Positions 34,930 to 46,182 of a DNA stretch of 64,000 bases are shown in pieces (the stretch's first letter is position 1; each line of letters opens with the position of its first letter). This DNA is from Erythrobasidium yunnanense (taxonomy: Eukaryota; Basidiomycota; Cystobasidiomycetes; Erythrobasidiales; Erythrobasidiaceae). Both the position numbers and the translations under genes were made by a program. The DNA is taken from NCBI GenBank assembly GCA_001600175.1, contig BCJC01000005.1, positions 1,468,471-1,532,470 on the forward strand. Direction: 5' to 3'. The notes under the pieces were generated by a model. It saw only the letters and a program-made list of their open reading frames with translations, was not told where the DNA came from and made no database searches.

Positions 34930-36640
34930 ATGGCTGACAGACGCAACCATAGCTGGAGCTACAACAAAACGCCATGTCATCTCTACTTCGACCATGAAGA
35001 GGCTCTCGAACTAGCAAGTACTGCGGACAATGTCGATGGCGACAAAGTGCTATCGAAGGAGCAATATGAGCTACATCAAATTGGCCAGGACGTAACGTCC
35101 ACGCCCTATTTACAAATACTGTTCATAGCATGCTTTCGGGCGAGCGTGGTAACCTTTACGGTCTATGACCCAGCAGTGAACTACACATGCTGATGCTTAT
35201 AAGCCAGCCCTTCACATTTGCGGTGATTATGCCTTTCATAAACGAGCTCCTGGTCCGCGACCTGCAAGTATCAGACGAGATCAACGTTGGCAAGTACAGC
35301 GGGCCCGTTGAGATGGCCTCATCTCTTGGTACTCTTGTCGGCATCTTCGTCTGGGCCCGACTGTCCGACGTCTACGGCAGAAAACCTGTCGTCATGATAG
35401 GAGTGGGCGTAAGTGCAGTCTGCTGCGGTTTGATAGGGTTCGCTCGGAAATACTGGCTCCTCGTCTTGTTGAGACATGCTCAAGGTTTCTTCTCAGCAGC
35501 TGCGGCAGCGTGAGCTATTCTCACGGCCAGTCTCGTCGTCATCGCAATAGCTAACATCGATTTGTCTTACCAGGACTGTCAAAGTGATGGTGACGGACAT
35601 TTCAGACAGCACAAACCTTACGAAACACTTCGCTCTGATCGGAACAGGCTTTCAGATTGGAGCAGCCGCAGCTCCCGTCGTTGGCGGTCTTCTGGCAAGA
35701 CCTGCAGACACTTGGCCAAATGTCTTCAGGAACACAATCTTCCATCGAAGACCATATACACTGCCAATGCTGGCGGCTGCCCTCCTACCGGCGACAGTCG
35801 TTGTTTTCGCGATGCGATTCTTCCGGGAAACTCGTCGGAAAGCTTCGCAGAAAGTTCCTTCAGCAGAGGTCTACAGTGAGAAGACATACCCTACAACAGA
35901 GTCTCAGGAATCTCTACTCGAGCACGAAACACCTTCGACTGTTCCTGCGATGAGGCTCTTGACACGTAAAACAATGTTTATTCTGGCTTTATGGGTAAGC
36001 CCTCTTACCCTAAGTCCAGCAGCAAGACTGACCTCAGCGCTCGCAGCTCCTAACCATGTTCCAGATCAACGCGCTTTTCGCATGTCAAATCCTCTTCTTC
36101 TCGTCATCATCGACCGCGGGCGGTCTGAGCTTGACACCATCCCAAATTGCTCTCTTCTTGGGTCTGAGACCTTTCATCGTCTCGATCTGGGAAGTCAAAG
36201 TCGTTCCGATACTCTCAGCAAAATACGGCCACGCCAGGCTCTTCAAAACGCTCATATGTATACCTCCTCTGACCAATCTACTCTATGTCATCTTATCATC
36301 GGTCTTATCAACTACAAAAGTACCTACGTCCGCTCTAATACCTGCTCTGGGACTATCGCTAGCTCTGCATGTCCTGTCAAACCCCGTCTTCCTCTGCTTG
36401 GACATACTAATATCACAGCGCTCACCCAGACCTGAGCGGCTTAGCGATCTATACGCAGTAGCAGAAGTCATCGCACAGCTCGCAATAGGCACAGGAGCCG
36501 CTACTGGATCCTGGCTCTTCTCACTATCAGCGAGCATCGAGGGAGGCTTGAAGTATAGGCTTGCCTGGCTTGCCTTGATAGCAGTAAACGTCTCTACTGC
36601 TACATTGGCGAGGAAATTGTCAACGAAACCCGGGATCTAG
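34930..36640 (+). CDS. MFS transporter, paralog B of a local pair
   Basis: Membrane transporter of the DHA1-like MFS group, substrate unknown. The acidic N-terminal tail starts MADRRNHSWSYNKTPCHLYF. An intron with donor GTAACC at about 35151 and acceptor before PFTFAVIMPFINELLVRDL joins helix 1. The loop 2-3 motif is ARLSDVYGRKPVVMIGVG. After the intron near 35513-35572 comes TVKVMVTDISDSTN, matching TVKVMTSEITDSTN of paralog A, then ALIGTGFQIGAAAAPVVGGL. The second half starts MFQINALFACQILFFSSSST, with intron near 35995-36046, and ends ARKLSTKPGI. About 540 residues. It shares intron positions, loop sequences and tail acidity with paralog A (25114-27032), so the two are a duplicated pair now separated by five genes and lying on opposite strands. 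Confidence 0.85.
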
Positions 36641-37121
36641 TGATACGGATGTTGGCCAACTGTCGCGATAGCTCGAATGACGAACGCGACGCGGAAGAGC
36701 TGGTATCTAGTTGTTTGATTAAATTCTCGAACTGTGGGTACAAGAAGAGGCGTGAACTATGTACAATAGAACAGCCGAGCAGACCAAATCACAACAGCGT
36801 TAAGATAACGAAAGCGAACGCGGGGAAAGTGATGTCGAAGAATGTCCTCCTCTGTGAGTGATGGATGAATCAACAAGAAAGGTGGTATACAACACGGAGC
36901 TGCAGTTTGTGCGGCTGAAGACTGCGCACAGCTTTCTGACAGCATGGCTAGGGAGATCTGGTACCTAACGAACTGTCAGTCGATGTCAAAGTAGAGCAAT
37001 GCAGTAATACAAGCTTACCGAAGGGGTTTCTAAACTGCAGTTCACTCATAGCCGAGCAGGGTATCTGAATTAGGTGACTAAGATGTAGATAGAGGCCGAG
37101 AGTGAGGACATCTTGAGGCGC
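36641..37121. other. Convergent intergenic region, nothing recognised
   Basis: About 480 bases between the 3' ends of MFS paralog B (plus) and LCB2 (minus). AT-richer than flanking exons; expected 3' UTRs and terminators. No gene found. Confidence 0.35.
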
Positions 37122-39467
37122 CTAGTTGCTTTCAACCAATTCCCTCGCTTGTTCGATAATATCTTCGATAGCCATTCTCGGTCCTTTACTACTCAGTTTC
37201 AATCCCAGTATATCTCCAATAACGTCGCACGCAATGAGGACTCTATCGATATCCTCCTTTGTATGCGCCGCAGAGACGCAGAAGCGCACTCTCGAGCTCA
37301 CAAGAGGCGTAGCTGGGTATGCAACGACGACTGTCACAATGTTGAACTTTTCGAGCATTAATCGGGAGAAAGACCCCATTTTGCCAGGGCTGAACATGAG
37401 TAGAGGAACGATGGGAGAATCGCGGTGTCCGTATACGATGAAGCCGAGCTGGAAACGAGTGATATTAGCTACCTCCTTAGCAAAGTATACAGATGATGGA
37501 CTTACCTTTCTGAGACCTGTGCTCAGGTATCGACTGTTGAAAGCTAACCGACGCAGTCTCTGGCGCCCTTCTGATCCATCCAGCATTCTCTTTGGCATCT
37601 TATTCGCGAGATGCGGCACGACTTCCATAGCCTCTCTTCCCATAATTGACACAATAGCCGTGATGATCTGCGTCAAGACAGCAGGGCTATGTGCTTCTCC
37701 GTACACATTTGAATGGTTCGTCCGTCGTAGTTCGTCAATGACGGCTTTGGAGCCACCGATGTACCCGCCTGCTGCACCGAAGGATTTGGTGAGAGTGCCC
37801 ATCATCACGTCTACTTCGCGGGGATCGATGCCGAAATAGTCGCAGACACCTCGGCCGCGTGGTCCTAGAGCCCCAATCGAGTGCGCTTCGTCGACATACA
37901 GGTAGAACTGGCACACTTATCAGCGAGGCTTCATGGGCAGTATAGTGATCCGTATCTCACCTTGTACAGCTGCTTGAGCTCGAGTATACGAGGCAGATCG
38001 ACTAGCGTTCCTTCCATCGAGTACAAGCCTTCACAGATGAGGAGGATCTTCTTCCAGGGTCTATGTGTCCTCGGCTGTCCTTGGGATATCGATTCCCTCA
38101 GCAAGTTCTCCAGGTCCTTCATATCATTATGCTTGTACTGCCTGACTGTGGCTCCCGAGAGACGGACTCCGAATCGGATAGAAGCATGATTGAGTTCGTC
38201 AGAGATGACTAGGCATCCTTTCGAAACTAGTGTAGGAAGCGTAGCTGAGTTTGTAGCGAATCCTTGTGAGATAAGGAGAGCATCTTCTACTCCCAAGAAC
38301 TTGCTGATGAGGCGCTCGGCCTGGATATGTAGGTCGAGAGTACCTGCATCTTCCCTGTTGCCGAGTGATGATACACCATAGAGCTTGATAGTCTCTTCTA
38401 CGGCATCTGCACATCCACCTCTTGACTGATTGAAGCCGAGGTAGTTGTACGAGGATATATTGAGCGCCTGAGTCGTCAAGCCAGTGAAGCGGAAGGTGGC
38501 ATAGTGATCCAATGAGATACGATCCAAGCAGGTGATGGTGCGCCCTGCGACTCCCGTGACGGGCCTTGCGAACAGATCTTCAATGCGCGCTTTTAGTCGA
38601 CGGGTATAAAAAGAATCAAAGTCCGAATTGAGCGCGGCGTAGCCCTAATCAGATGACATATGTTTCAGCGTTGTTGTAAAGACTGTAGTAGTAGCGTATA
38701 CTCACATTATACGGCATCAGATGCTGGTATGATTTCCGATGCGTCCGCTTGCCCACAAAGTCGCGGATATGGCCGACGACGATGAGGATGATGTATGAGA
38801 TGTACGTTGTGAGGTATACTATTAAGCTAGGCTCCTCAATCTCCTCCCCTCCCACGCCCGTGCTCTGCCTGAACTGGGATGTATATTCGAACGGCTCGCT
38901 CGAGTATCCAAACTCTGCGTGTCTGAGAGCATGTGGATCATCCTGCAGTGAAGGAGGGACGTAGAAAGGATCTGAATCGTAGTGTCTCTGCGGCGAGAGT
39001 CTGTATGCATTCTTGGGGGGATATTTGCTGAGGCTCAGTGCGCTCGTTTCAGAAATGGCCAGCCCATAGTCGTTGCTGTAGACGGTCTTCTCGGACGATA
39101 AGAGGTCGCCCAAACTGCTGCTTCTGCTTCTGTTGCGTATGCTGCTGCCCCCATTGGACACCGTCTCGCTGCTGCTCTGGCTGTCGAAGCTGCTGCTGCT
39201 CGTTGTCGTCCGAATCGACGAGATATCGCTGGATCCATCGATGCTGGGCGATACTTCGCTTGCAAATACTGCAGCTAATGTACTCCCACTTGTTGCTGCC
39301 ATGCCATTCGCCATGCTGCTGTTGTTTGCGACCGAATTTCTCAGATTTCTGCCCAGATTGGCGAGCAAGGCCCGCGCCGGCGACTGCTGCTTTTCTGACG
39401 AGTTACGCGACCGTATACTGCTCGTCTCTGCGCTCTTGCTGCTGCTGCTGCTGCTGAACAGGGGCAT
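37122..39467 (-). CDS. LCB2: Serine palmitoyltransferase subunit 2
   Basis: PLP-dependent alpha-oxoamine synthase that condenses serine and palmitoyl-CoA, the first step of sphingolipid synthesis, in the ER membrane with LCB1. The N-terminal part is about 170 residues of Ser-rich low complexity (starting MPLFSSSSSSKSAETSS), then DPFYVPPSLQDDPHA and one membrane segment LIVYLTTYISYIILIVVGHI. The catalytic domain follows: NISSYNYLGFNQS, STLG-type loop VSSLGNREDAGTLDLH, LVISDELNHASI, LICEGLYSMEGTL, FYLYVDEAHSIGALGPRGRG, and the PLP lysine in MMGTLTKSFGAAGGYIGGSK. Introns near 38701-38648, 37965-37910 and 37503-37450. The tail is SNTE-free, ending in EQARELVESN. About 720 residues, longer than yeast Lcb2 because of the Ser-rich head. 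The poly-Ser start is encoded by a GCT/TGC-type triplet repeat at about 39437-39457. Confidence 0.93.
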
Positions 39468-39854
39468 CCGGCGATAGCTCTATCTTTGGGATGAGTAAGG
39501 GCAAGTTGAGAATGACGGTGCGAGAGCAACACAACTAGTCAAATCTCAGACATCAAAGGGATTATCCAATGTCGATGCATGTAAAGTGTTAGTGGGCTGG
39601 GCTTATCAGTGCTTTGTGGTCGAACCCCGTCTGTTTGAGCGAGAATTATGTTTCGAAAGGGTAAATAGGCAGACGGTAACGCTCTATGTATAGGTTACAT
39701 GGTAACATTAGAGTCCATCGTGTTTGTATCTTTCATTCCTTCTTCCGCGGCCGTTCTCAGCATTCCATCAACTTCCTGCTCTTGCTGCCTTCACGTTCGC
39801 ATCTCGAGACGCTTAATCTGCAGGGGAAAGACTTAGTATTCGTGAATATGAACA
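39468..39854. other. Intergenic region upstream of LCB2
   Basis: About 390 bases between the LCB2 start codon and the 3' end of the PMP3 gene. Presumed LCB2 promoter. A tRNA-like T-arm string near 39617-39630 was considered and rejected. Confidence 0.35.
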
Positions 39855-40461
39855 TTAGTGTGATCCCATCGCACATTTGAGAATCTAGAGAGAGCCAGAG
39901 TCAACATGCATGCTATTGACGTCAACCTCGAACCAGAAAACTCACAATGTATAGAGCGTGGATGATTCCGGGAATGTATCTGCAGGCAGTTATTAGTATC
40001 GTATCTGTTATTGAATGGCGTCCAGCCTAACCCAAGGACGGTCAACAGGATGTTGATAAGGACTGCAGAAACACACGTTCGGTCAGCACAGGGCGCACTT
40101 CTCTGGAGCTTGAAGTACGCACAATCAGCACCGCAACCTCTCTCAAGGAAGACACCTGTATTGCTATGTCAGCTTGAGCAGCGAACTTGTGAGACGGCAG
40201 GCTTACCGAGGGGAGGTCTGTGAAACGAACGAACATCTCGTTTTTCAGCAAACAGCGCTAGAAGGGTCAGTAAGCTGGCTCAGACATACAGGATGATGGC
40301 CTGTTAAGGTGGTGGAAGAGGTAGAGTCAGTATCATGGACGCTGTTTGCTAGGCTGTGCCCGTACAAGGATGATTTTGCAGATGTCTCCTCCTGCGGGCA
40401 ATGATTCAGTACACTGACTCGCTGATAGCATTGCATACTGCTACTTACCGGTGAATGGCAT
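39855..40461 (-). CDS. PMP3: PMP3/UPF0057 plasma membrane proteolipid in eight tiny exons
   Basis: Small two-helix membrane protein that modulates plasma membrane potential and salt tolerance. None of its exons is long enough for ordinary ORF detection. Exons on the minus strand: 40449-40461, 40366-40391, 40290-40300 (11 bases), 40207-40217 (11 bases), 40123-40155, 40032-40062, 39946-39979 and 39855-39884; total 189 bases, 62 residues. All introns are GT-AG. Spliced protein begins MPFTGGDICKIILAIILPPL, continues GVFLERGCGADFLINILLTV, then LGYIPGIIHALYIILKCAMG and ends SH. This matches the family signature throughout, including PPLGVFLERGCG and LG-YIPG-IHALY. The mean exon is about 24 bases, extraordinary for such a short protein. 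Confidence 0.92.
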
Positions 40462-40874
40462 GGTTACTGTTGTTTGATTTAGATAAGGGTTGAGGTTGAC
40501 GTAGATGTGACTGTTCGAGGTTGGCGAGTTCGTCAGAACGAGAAAGGCAGCAAAACGTTTATGGGCAAGTCACTCACAGAGTTTGTGTGTTGTACGAAGA
40601 AGAGCAAAGGATAGAACAGAAAGATGCAGCCAAGTAGTCAAGCGAGAAATTTGCGCTGCGTCGCTTCCAAGCGCTTCCAAACGACGTCACAGCCTCCTTG
40701 GAAGCCGTGGAGCGGGCAAATTCGGGCTTTTAGAAAATAGAGAACACCGATGAGGCCAAGGAATGGATGACTATAAACAGCATGAAAACACTGCGCAGCT
40801 TTCGGTATCTGGGGAAGCGGACTCAAGCTGACGAGGTACCGGGTAGTTGAAAGAACGTCTAAAGTGGTTGGACT
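40462..40874. other. Intergenic region upstream of PMP3
   Basis: About 410 bases between the PMP3 start and the 3' end of the coiled-coil protein gene. Presumed PMP3 promoter and leader. No gene recognised. Confidence 0.35.
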
Positions 40875-42986
40875 TTAACCCTTCTTGGGCTTAGCTACCC
40901 AGCCTGCATCCCCTGCTGTATGGAACTTTGCTTGTTCCTGGATCTTTTCGACTCTAGGTGATCTGGCATCGGAGCTGGCTTCCCAGCGCTTGTATTCGGG
41001 AAGTTTACAGCAGATGGGACTACCATAAAGGAGACCTTGACGATTCTCAAGCGGCGGGAAAGGTATCTCGAGAGAGTACTCGTATCTAGCATCCATAGTC
41101 TGAGCGTCGTGCTTGAGTCGAAGCACGTCTCTGATGATCTCGTAGAGAATCTCACGGAAGGCATCGTACTTGAGAGGTGCCATCGGCGACGTTGTAACGA
41201 GAAAGGGAATATAGTCTTTCACGACAAAGTCTACATGCATGTTGGCCATATGATCGAGAGTGTCGGCCAAACTGCCGTTTCCGAGCTTTGCAGAACACGC
41301 CTCCCAGAAGGTCTGATAAGTCATCACTCGCCAGTTGGAGCTCTTTATGTACGGCTCTGCGATAGCAAAATCTGTCAGCTTAGACTACTGAAAGAAGGTT
41401 AAGTCAAACCTTTTTGAACAAGCTTCCTGTAGATACCGTGAAGGCCTTTGGCTACTTCGCCGAGGTCCTCGTCGAACACGACACAAGTCGGATCAACTGC
41501 AGATGTAGCCAGTCAGCAGAGCCACAAAATGCCATAAGTAGATAAGTCAGCTGACCGGGATGGAACGCGACATTCCAGATCTCGCATTTGATGTAGCACA
41601 AGATCAGCAGAGCGATAGCGTAGTGAAGAGAAACTGCTATCTCGGCGTTCTTGTCTTGACACAATAGGATGAATTCCGAAACGATCTTTGGAAAATCGTC
41701 GAGATTGCCTTTCCATTCCTTTATGCTGGATCCGAGATGGTCTTCTGACAGCTGATCGAGCAGAGGCTCGGAAAGATCTACCAACTTCTTAAGGATAACG
41801 TTAAGCTGCTTGGGAACGTCGATGCTTCCATCGCCAATGCTGCTGAAGGCAGCTTGCACTTCTAGCTGCTTGATCCTCTCCTGCAGACCATCAACTTCGT
41901 TGTTCATACGCTCGCTGACAAGATCGCCTGCTTTTGTGCGAGCCTCAGCGCTCATTTTATTGGCTTCAGCCGCAGCCAGATCCTTTCGCAGCGTCCTCAG
42001 CTCTTGCTCTCCCACATGGATCGTGTCTTGAGCGATTCGCAGCTCGCCGCGTACGAGATCAAGATCTTGTGCGAGCTTGTAGTTTTTTGCGATCAAGTCT
42101 CCATCTTTGGCATACTTTCCATAGCTGCCACGACCCTTTCCTCGGCCGCGGTTAGTGTGCTCCCAGCCACGACCATTCCTGTTGCTATTCGTCTGCTGCC
42201 ATGTTTGATTGCCGTACCATTGTGTACGGAAGTCAGCTTCATTGTGCGAGTGAGCTTGAGCATCGGAGGCCGGTTTCTTGGGCAAGCTGCGAGGAGTAGG
42301 AGAAGGTTCGGATGCAGCAGATGGGGGAGAAGAGGACGAATTGATGCGACTGTCATGTCTATCGTTGGTTTCGAGGTGGGGAGGTTGCTGATTCGGATAA
42401 GCGTTCTTTTTAGACCTACCGACCAAGCTCCAACCCTCCTCCTTTGGCTGCACTGTTGCAGCAGCATCGTGCGTTAGTTCTATGGAGCCTGACTCCTCTG
42501 CATGGCCGTTCGGAGCGCTTGTTACATCGAGAACCGCCGGGTCCGGCGACTCCCACTGATTCAAGCCATGAGAGGACGGTGGCAGTTCGTACGCTTCTAC
42601 GGTGCTGCAGACACAGCATCAGCTGGCTCTCGTTCTTCAAGTGCTCGCAAATCTGCTCACTCCGATATACTATCGCTCAAACCTGGCTCGCATGCGTTTT
42701 CGGCTTCGAGAGTTAGCGACGGCTGAATGGGATGATCGATGAGTTGGTGCTTCGCAGACGAGGCTGTCGATGGAACGTCGACCTGGAAGGTAAAGCTGGA
42801 CTTGTTGTCCTTCCGCCAACCGAAGACGCTGGCCGTCGCATCGCAGGCTGATAGAAAGCTGCTTGTCAGACCACTCGGCTGGCAATTCGCGTCTTCTTGA
42901 CTACGAATCTGTTCCGGCTTGGACTTGGGCTTCTCGCTCTCGTGCGCCGAATAGTCCCTCTTGTTTCCCTTTCTGCCCTTTGCCAT
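40875..42986 (-). CDS. RGG/coiled-coil protein, function unknown
   Basis: Not recognised. The first exon starts MAKGRKGNKRDYSAHESEKP and ends LSDSISE before a donor near 42659; a second exon follows from about 42606 (TVEAYELPPSSHGLNQWESP). The middle holds EEGWSLVGRSKKN, a Pro/Ser-rich stretch and an Arg/Gly patch (NRGRGKGRGSYGKY) typical of RNA-binding proteins. A predicted coiled coil follows (LIAKNYKLAQDLDLVRGELR and then EQELRTLRKDLAAAEANKMS). A globular C-terminal part comes after two introns: WRVMTYQTFWEACSAKLGNG, VVKDYIPFLVTTSP, FREILYEIIRDVLRLKHDAQ, and it ends in GWVAKPKKG. About 620 residues. The C-terminal part looks well structured, so a real conserved protein is likely. Divergent from the Hsp70-like gene. 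The in-frame extension to 43217 begins with a non-ATG codon, so 42986 was chosen. Confidence 0.65.
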
Positions 42987-43488
42987 GACGGCGCGCGGAG
43001 GTATTTGTTCTCGAGGTCCTGAATCCTTGATGAGCTGCCTACTCCAAGATTCAGCGTAATGTGATCGAGATGCGCCAACACTCACGACAGAACCATGAAC
43101 TGGCGAATACGATTGGACGACCTTGGATGCTCCAATCGTTTGAGAAGCGTCGCAGGACGATGCGAGTGCGACATGGCATTCTGCAAGTAGCATCTCTATA
43201 CTGCGAAAACAGGGCACCGTTTGCTCGTTGAACGCATTCTGGTCTACTCCCGTTCTTCACAGACCTTGTACAACGGTGAACGGGGTGAAGGGATGAGCTG
43301 CAGAATCGCGTTCATTCTATGTGACATGGAACTGACACGATTGCTAGCATGTTGGACGTCTTCTGAGCTCGATACGATGTCGAAGCGAAGCTGCGCATGG
43401 AAGGCTTGAAAAGCTATCTGTCAGTCTGCTCTCTTCTTCTTTTCTTCTTAACTCCTCCTCCCTTTCCCTTCCCTCCTATCCTTGCCTC
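42987..43488. promoter_or_regulatory. Divergent promoter region
   Basis: About 500 bases between the start codons of the coiled-coil protein gene (minus) and the Hsp70-like gene (plus). A pyrimidine-rich run (TTCTTCTTTTCTTCTTAACT near 43433-43452) sits just upstream of 43489. No heat-shock element of convincing form was noted. Confidence 0.4.
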
Positions 43489-46076
43489 ATGCATTCCACA
43501 AACCTCCGGCGAACACCTGCTGTGCCTATCGTTCACCGCGGCGCTAGTAAGCTTGTCATTTCGATCGATGTGGGAGCGACCAGCTCTGCCGTCGCCTGGC
43601 AGCTCCTGGAGCGCGACACAGCCATACAGCCGCCTACGAATGTTGCGAAATGGACTGGCGCTCATTCGGATCACGATGTCAAGGTGCCAACCTCCATCCT
43701 GTATGAGGAGGGCAAGCCCATCAAGTTTGGCAAGGACGCCGAAGACGATGAAGGCCTGCCTGGAACCACTCTGATCAGGAACCCAAAATTGGTATTACAC
43801 CCTAAATGGCTTCAGGATCTCGCATCTGCTCCTCTTCCGTCCTTAATTCCCGGCGAGGATCCCATCTCTACGTTCGACAAGCCTGTAATTCCACCTCCTC
43901 TCACGATCAACAAAGTCTACATAGATTTTCTTACTTACCTCATCGAGCATACCCGGAGAAGCTTCAGTCAGACCCGCTTGGGAGGTGTAAAGCTATTCGA
44001 CGAACTTTTGCCCTCTGCTCATTGGCTTCTTGGAGCACCCAATGCATGGTCTCCCGTCGAGAAGCAAGTTCTCGTCAGTTCGTTGACAGCTACCGGGTAC
44101 TGCCATGCGAAGAGCAACATACAGGTCATCAGCGAGGCGGAAGCGTCCTTGCTGTGGCTAGTTCATACTAGCCCTCAGGCTGTACCTCTTGCTAAGGATG
44201 CGCTGCTCACTGTTTGCGACGCTGGTGGATCTACTATCGACATCACTCTGTACGTGACCATCTGATTCTCAGGACTTCACTTGCTGGTGAGGCTAAAGCG
44301 CCTGTACAGCTACCGATGTGTTGATCCTGTAGCCATGACGTTCGTCGAAGTTGGAACGCCGCTTTGTGGGTACAATACATATCGCTTTTCTAGATAGGCG
44401 CTTCACTCACAATCTCGTCGTAGATAGGCGTCCAGAAGGGGGCCTACTATGTTTCCAAGGCCCTAGGAGCTTATGTCAAACCGATGTTCACAAAGCACGC
44501 GAGATTCGCAGAAGATGCCGAGTCCTACGTCAAAAATATCGTTGCGGATTTCGATAGCAGCAAAGTAAGGTGATCAACAACACACCGGCGCTGCATCTGA
44601 TGACAGCCTCTTCAGAAGCAAAGTTGGGATGGAACCAAGACGGGCGACGAGAGACTCAGGTTCACATCTGAGTTCACAAGGTTGACGGATGCTTCATTCC
44701 GAGGTGGCAAGCTCACGGTGCCTGCGTCAGTGACCTTTCTTGAATTCGTTTGCAATTCCTTGTTGGCTAACAGAACACCAGTGAACACATCAACAAGGCA
44801 TTTGACACCTGTGTTCCTCATGTCGTCTCTTCCCTCCGAGAAAGGGTTCGAGATTCACAGGGCAAGAAAGCGGATGTAAGAAGATGGCTACTAGTACAGG
44901 AGATGTACGCTGAGACATATATAGGCCATTCTTCTCGTCGGAGGCTTCGGAGATTCGCCCTATTTGCAGAGGGTCCTGCATGAACAGTTCGAAGAAGCTG
45001 GCCCGAAAATTCCTTTGGTCTTCCCAAGTATAACAGCTCTCGGGTGTGTTTTATATCTTGGTCATACTCCGTATGCTGAAGTATCATGTCTCGCATTCAG
45101 AGTCAAAGCCGTCTCAGCTGGAGGTGTCTATATCGTTTCCAAGCGTGAATCCGGTGTCACTGCCCGAGCGGCTCTATTCACCTATGGCGTTGTGCGTCAT
45201 TGAAAGCTATCTAGCGAGTGCTGACCATGTCATATGCTGAACTGTGTCTTGATCGACGTAGTGCGTCAATGTTCCTTACGATGAGAATAACCCCGAACAT
45301 CGAGGACGCCGAACCATCACTATGCAAGATGGAAAGCGCTATGTCCAGGGCCGCTTTGAGCGCTTGATTAACAAAGGCGAAACCACAACATCGGACGACT
45401 TCAGAAGCAGTGTCCGCTTCATTTATGAAGCTGATACTGAGATTGCCCTAAGGAGGTATATCGGCACTAACATGTTCATATACATCGGAGACGGCCTACC
45501 TGACTGGATGCACGAGAAAGGTGAGTCTGCGTTCTGGTCAATGCGCCCTTGTGAGTTGACCCCCGTTTGCAAACAGGCGGAAAATGGACGCCAGGCTTCT
45601 ACAAGGTCGGGAGTATCTCGGGCTACGGCCTTCGTGTCCCGATCATGAGAATGAAGAAGGAAGAAGGCACCATTTTCTATGAAAGCGACTTCAGAATTGG
45701 TGTCAGCTTCGGCGGCCTGGAGTGAGTGTATGCAACCAGTCGCATGTCCACAGACTGACGTCGACAATCAGAATCAAGGCTCGGATCGAAAGAGTTGATG
45801 GCGTAAGGTGTTTCGCATTTCGAATGCTTCGATTTAACTGACATCCATAGCAGAGCGACTTCGGTCAAGAGGTAGCCTTCAAGGCAGGAGTATTCAAAGA
45901 GAAGGAAGAGGAGAGAAAAGGATTCTCTCAATTCCACGGGCCTAGGCGATATATGAAGTGTGCTCCTCGTTAGCACGCTCGAAAACGCACAGCTTGCGGT
46001 TGGGAGCGTGCGGATCAAGCCGTACGAGCCTAATTGCGAGATCCCTTTCCCACCTATGAATATCGAGATATCATGA
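43489..46076 (+). CDS. HSPA12-like Hsp70-superfamily ATPase
   Basis: Actin/Hsp70-fold ATPase of the HSPA12 type, which lacks the classic substrate-binding domain. Phosphate-binding motifs: VISIDVGATSSAVAWQLLE near the N-terminus and LLTVCDAGGSTIDITLY about residue 250. The region WLLGAPNAWSPVEKQVL followed by QVISEAEASLLWLVHT is characteristic of these proteins. Later exons hold AILLVGGFGDSPYLQRVL, the adenosine motif. Many short introns (for example around 44250-44310, 44570-44615, 44735-44775, 44880-44930). The protein ends PFPPMNIEIS before the stop at 46074-46076. About 600 residues. Basidiomycetes commonly carry expanded sets of this family; the client or pathway is unknown. Confidence 0.8.
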
Positions 46077-46182
46077 ACATCTAGCTTCTAGCAGATTAAC
46101 TCAACAATTAATGTTGTAAATCATCGCAAGCACCCGTTGTCGTTATACCCTCTTCTGCAATATCAAACCTTGTTTGCGGAAG

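Noticed and set aside
39038-39477. Cys/Leu-rich plus-strand frames that look like secreted cysteine-rich proteins
   Set aside because: They are antisense shadows of the Ser-rich, repeat-coded N-terminus of LCB2.
39605-39640. String TGGTCGAACCCCG resembling a tRNA T-arm
   Set aside because: The T-loop lacks a base and no matching acceptor, D or anticodon arms are found around it.
25114-43000. A secondary-metabolite or aromatic-catabolism gene cluster
   Set aside because: Only one dedicated catabolic enzyme (the dehydratase) is present; the other genes are general housekeeping genes and no pathway regulator or further enzymes of the route are seen.
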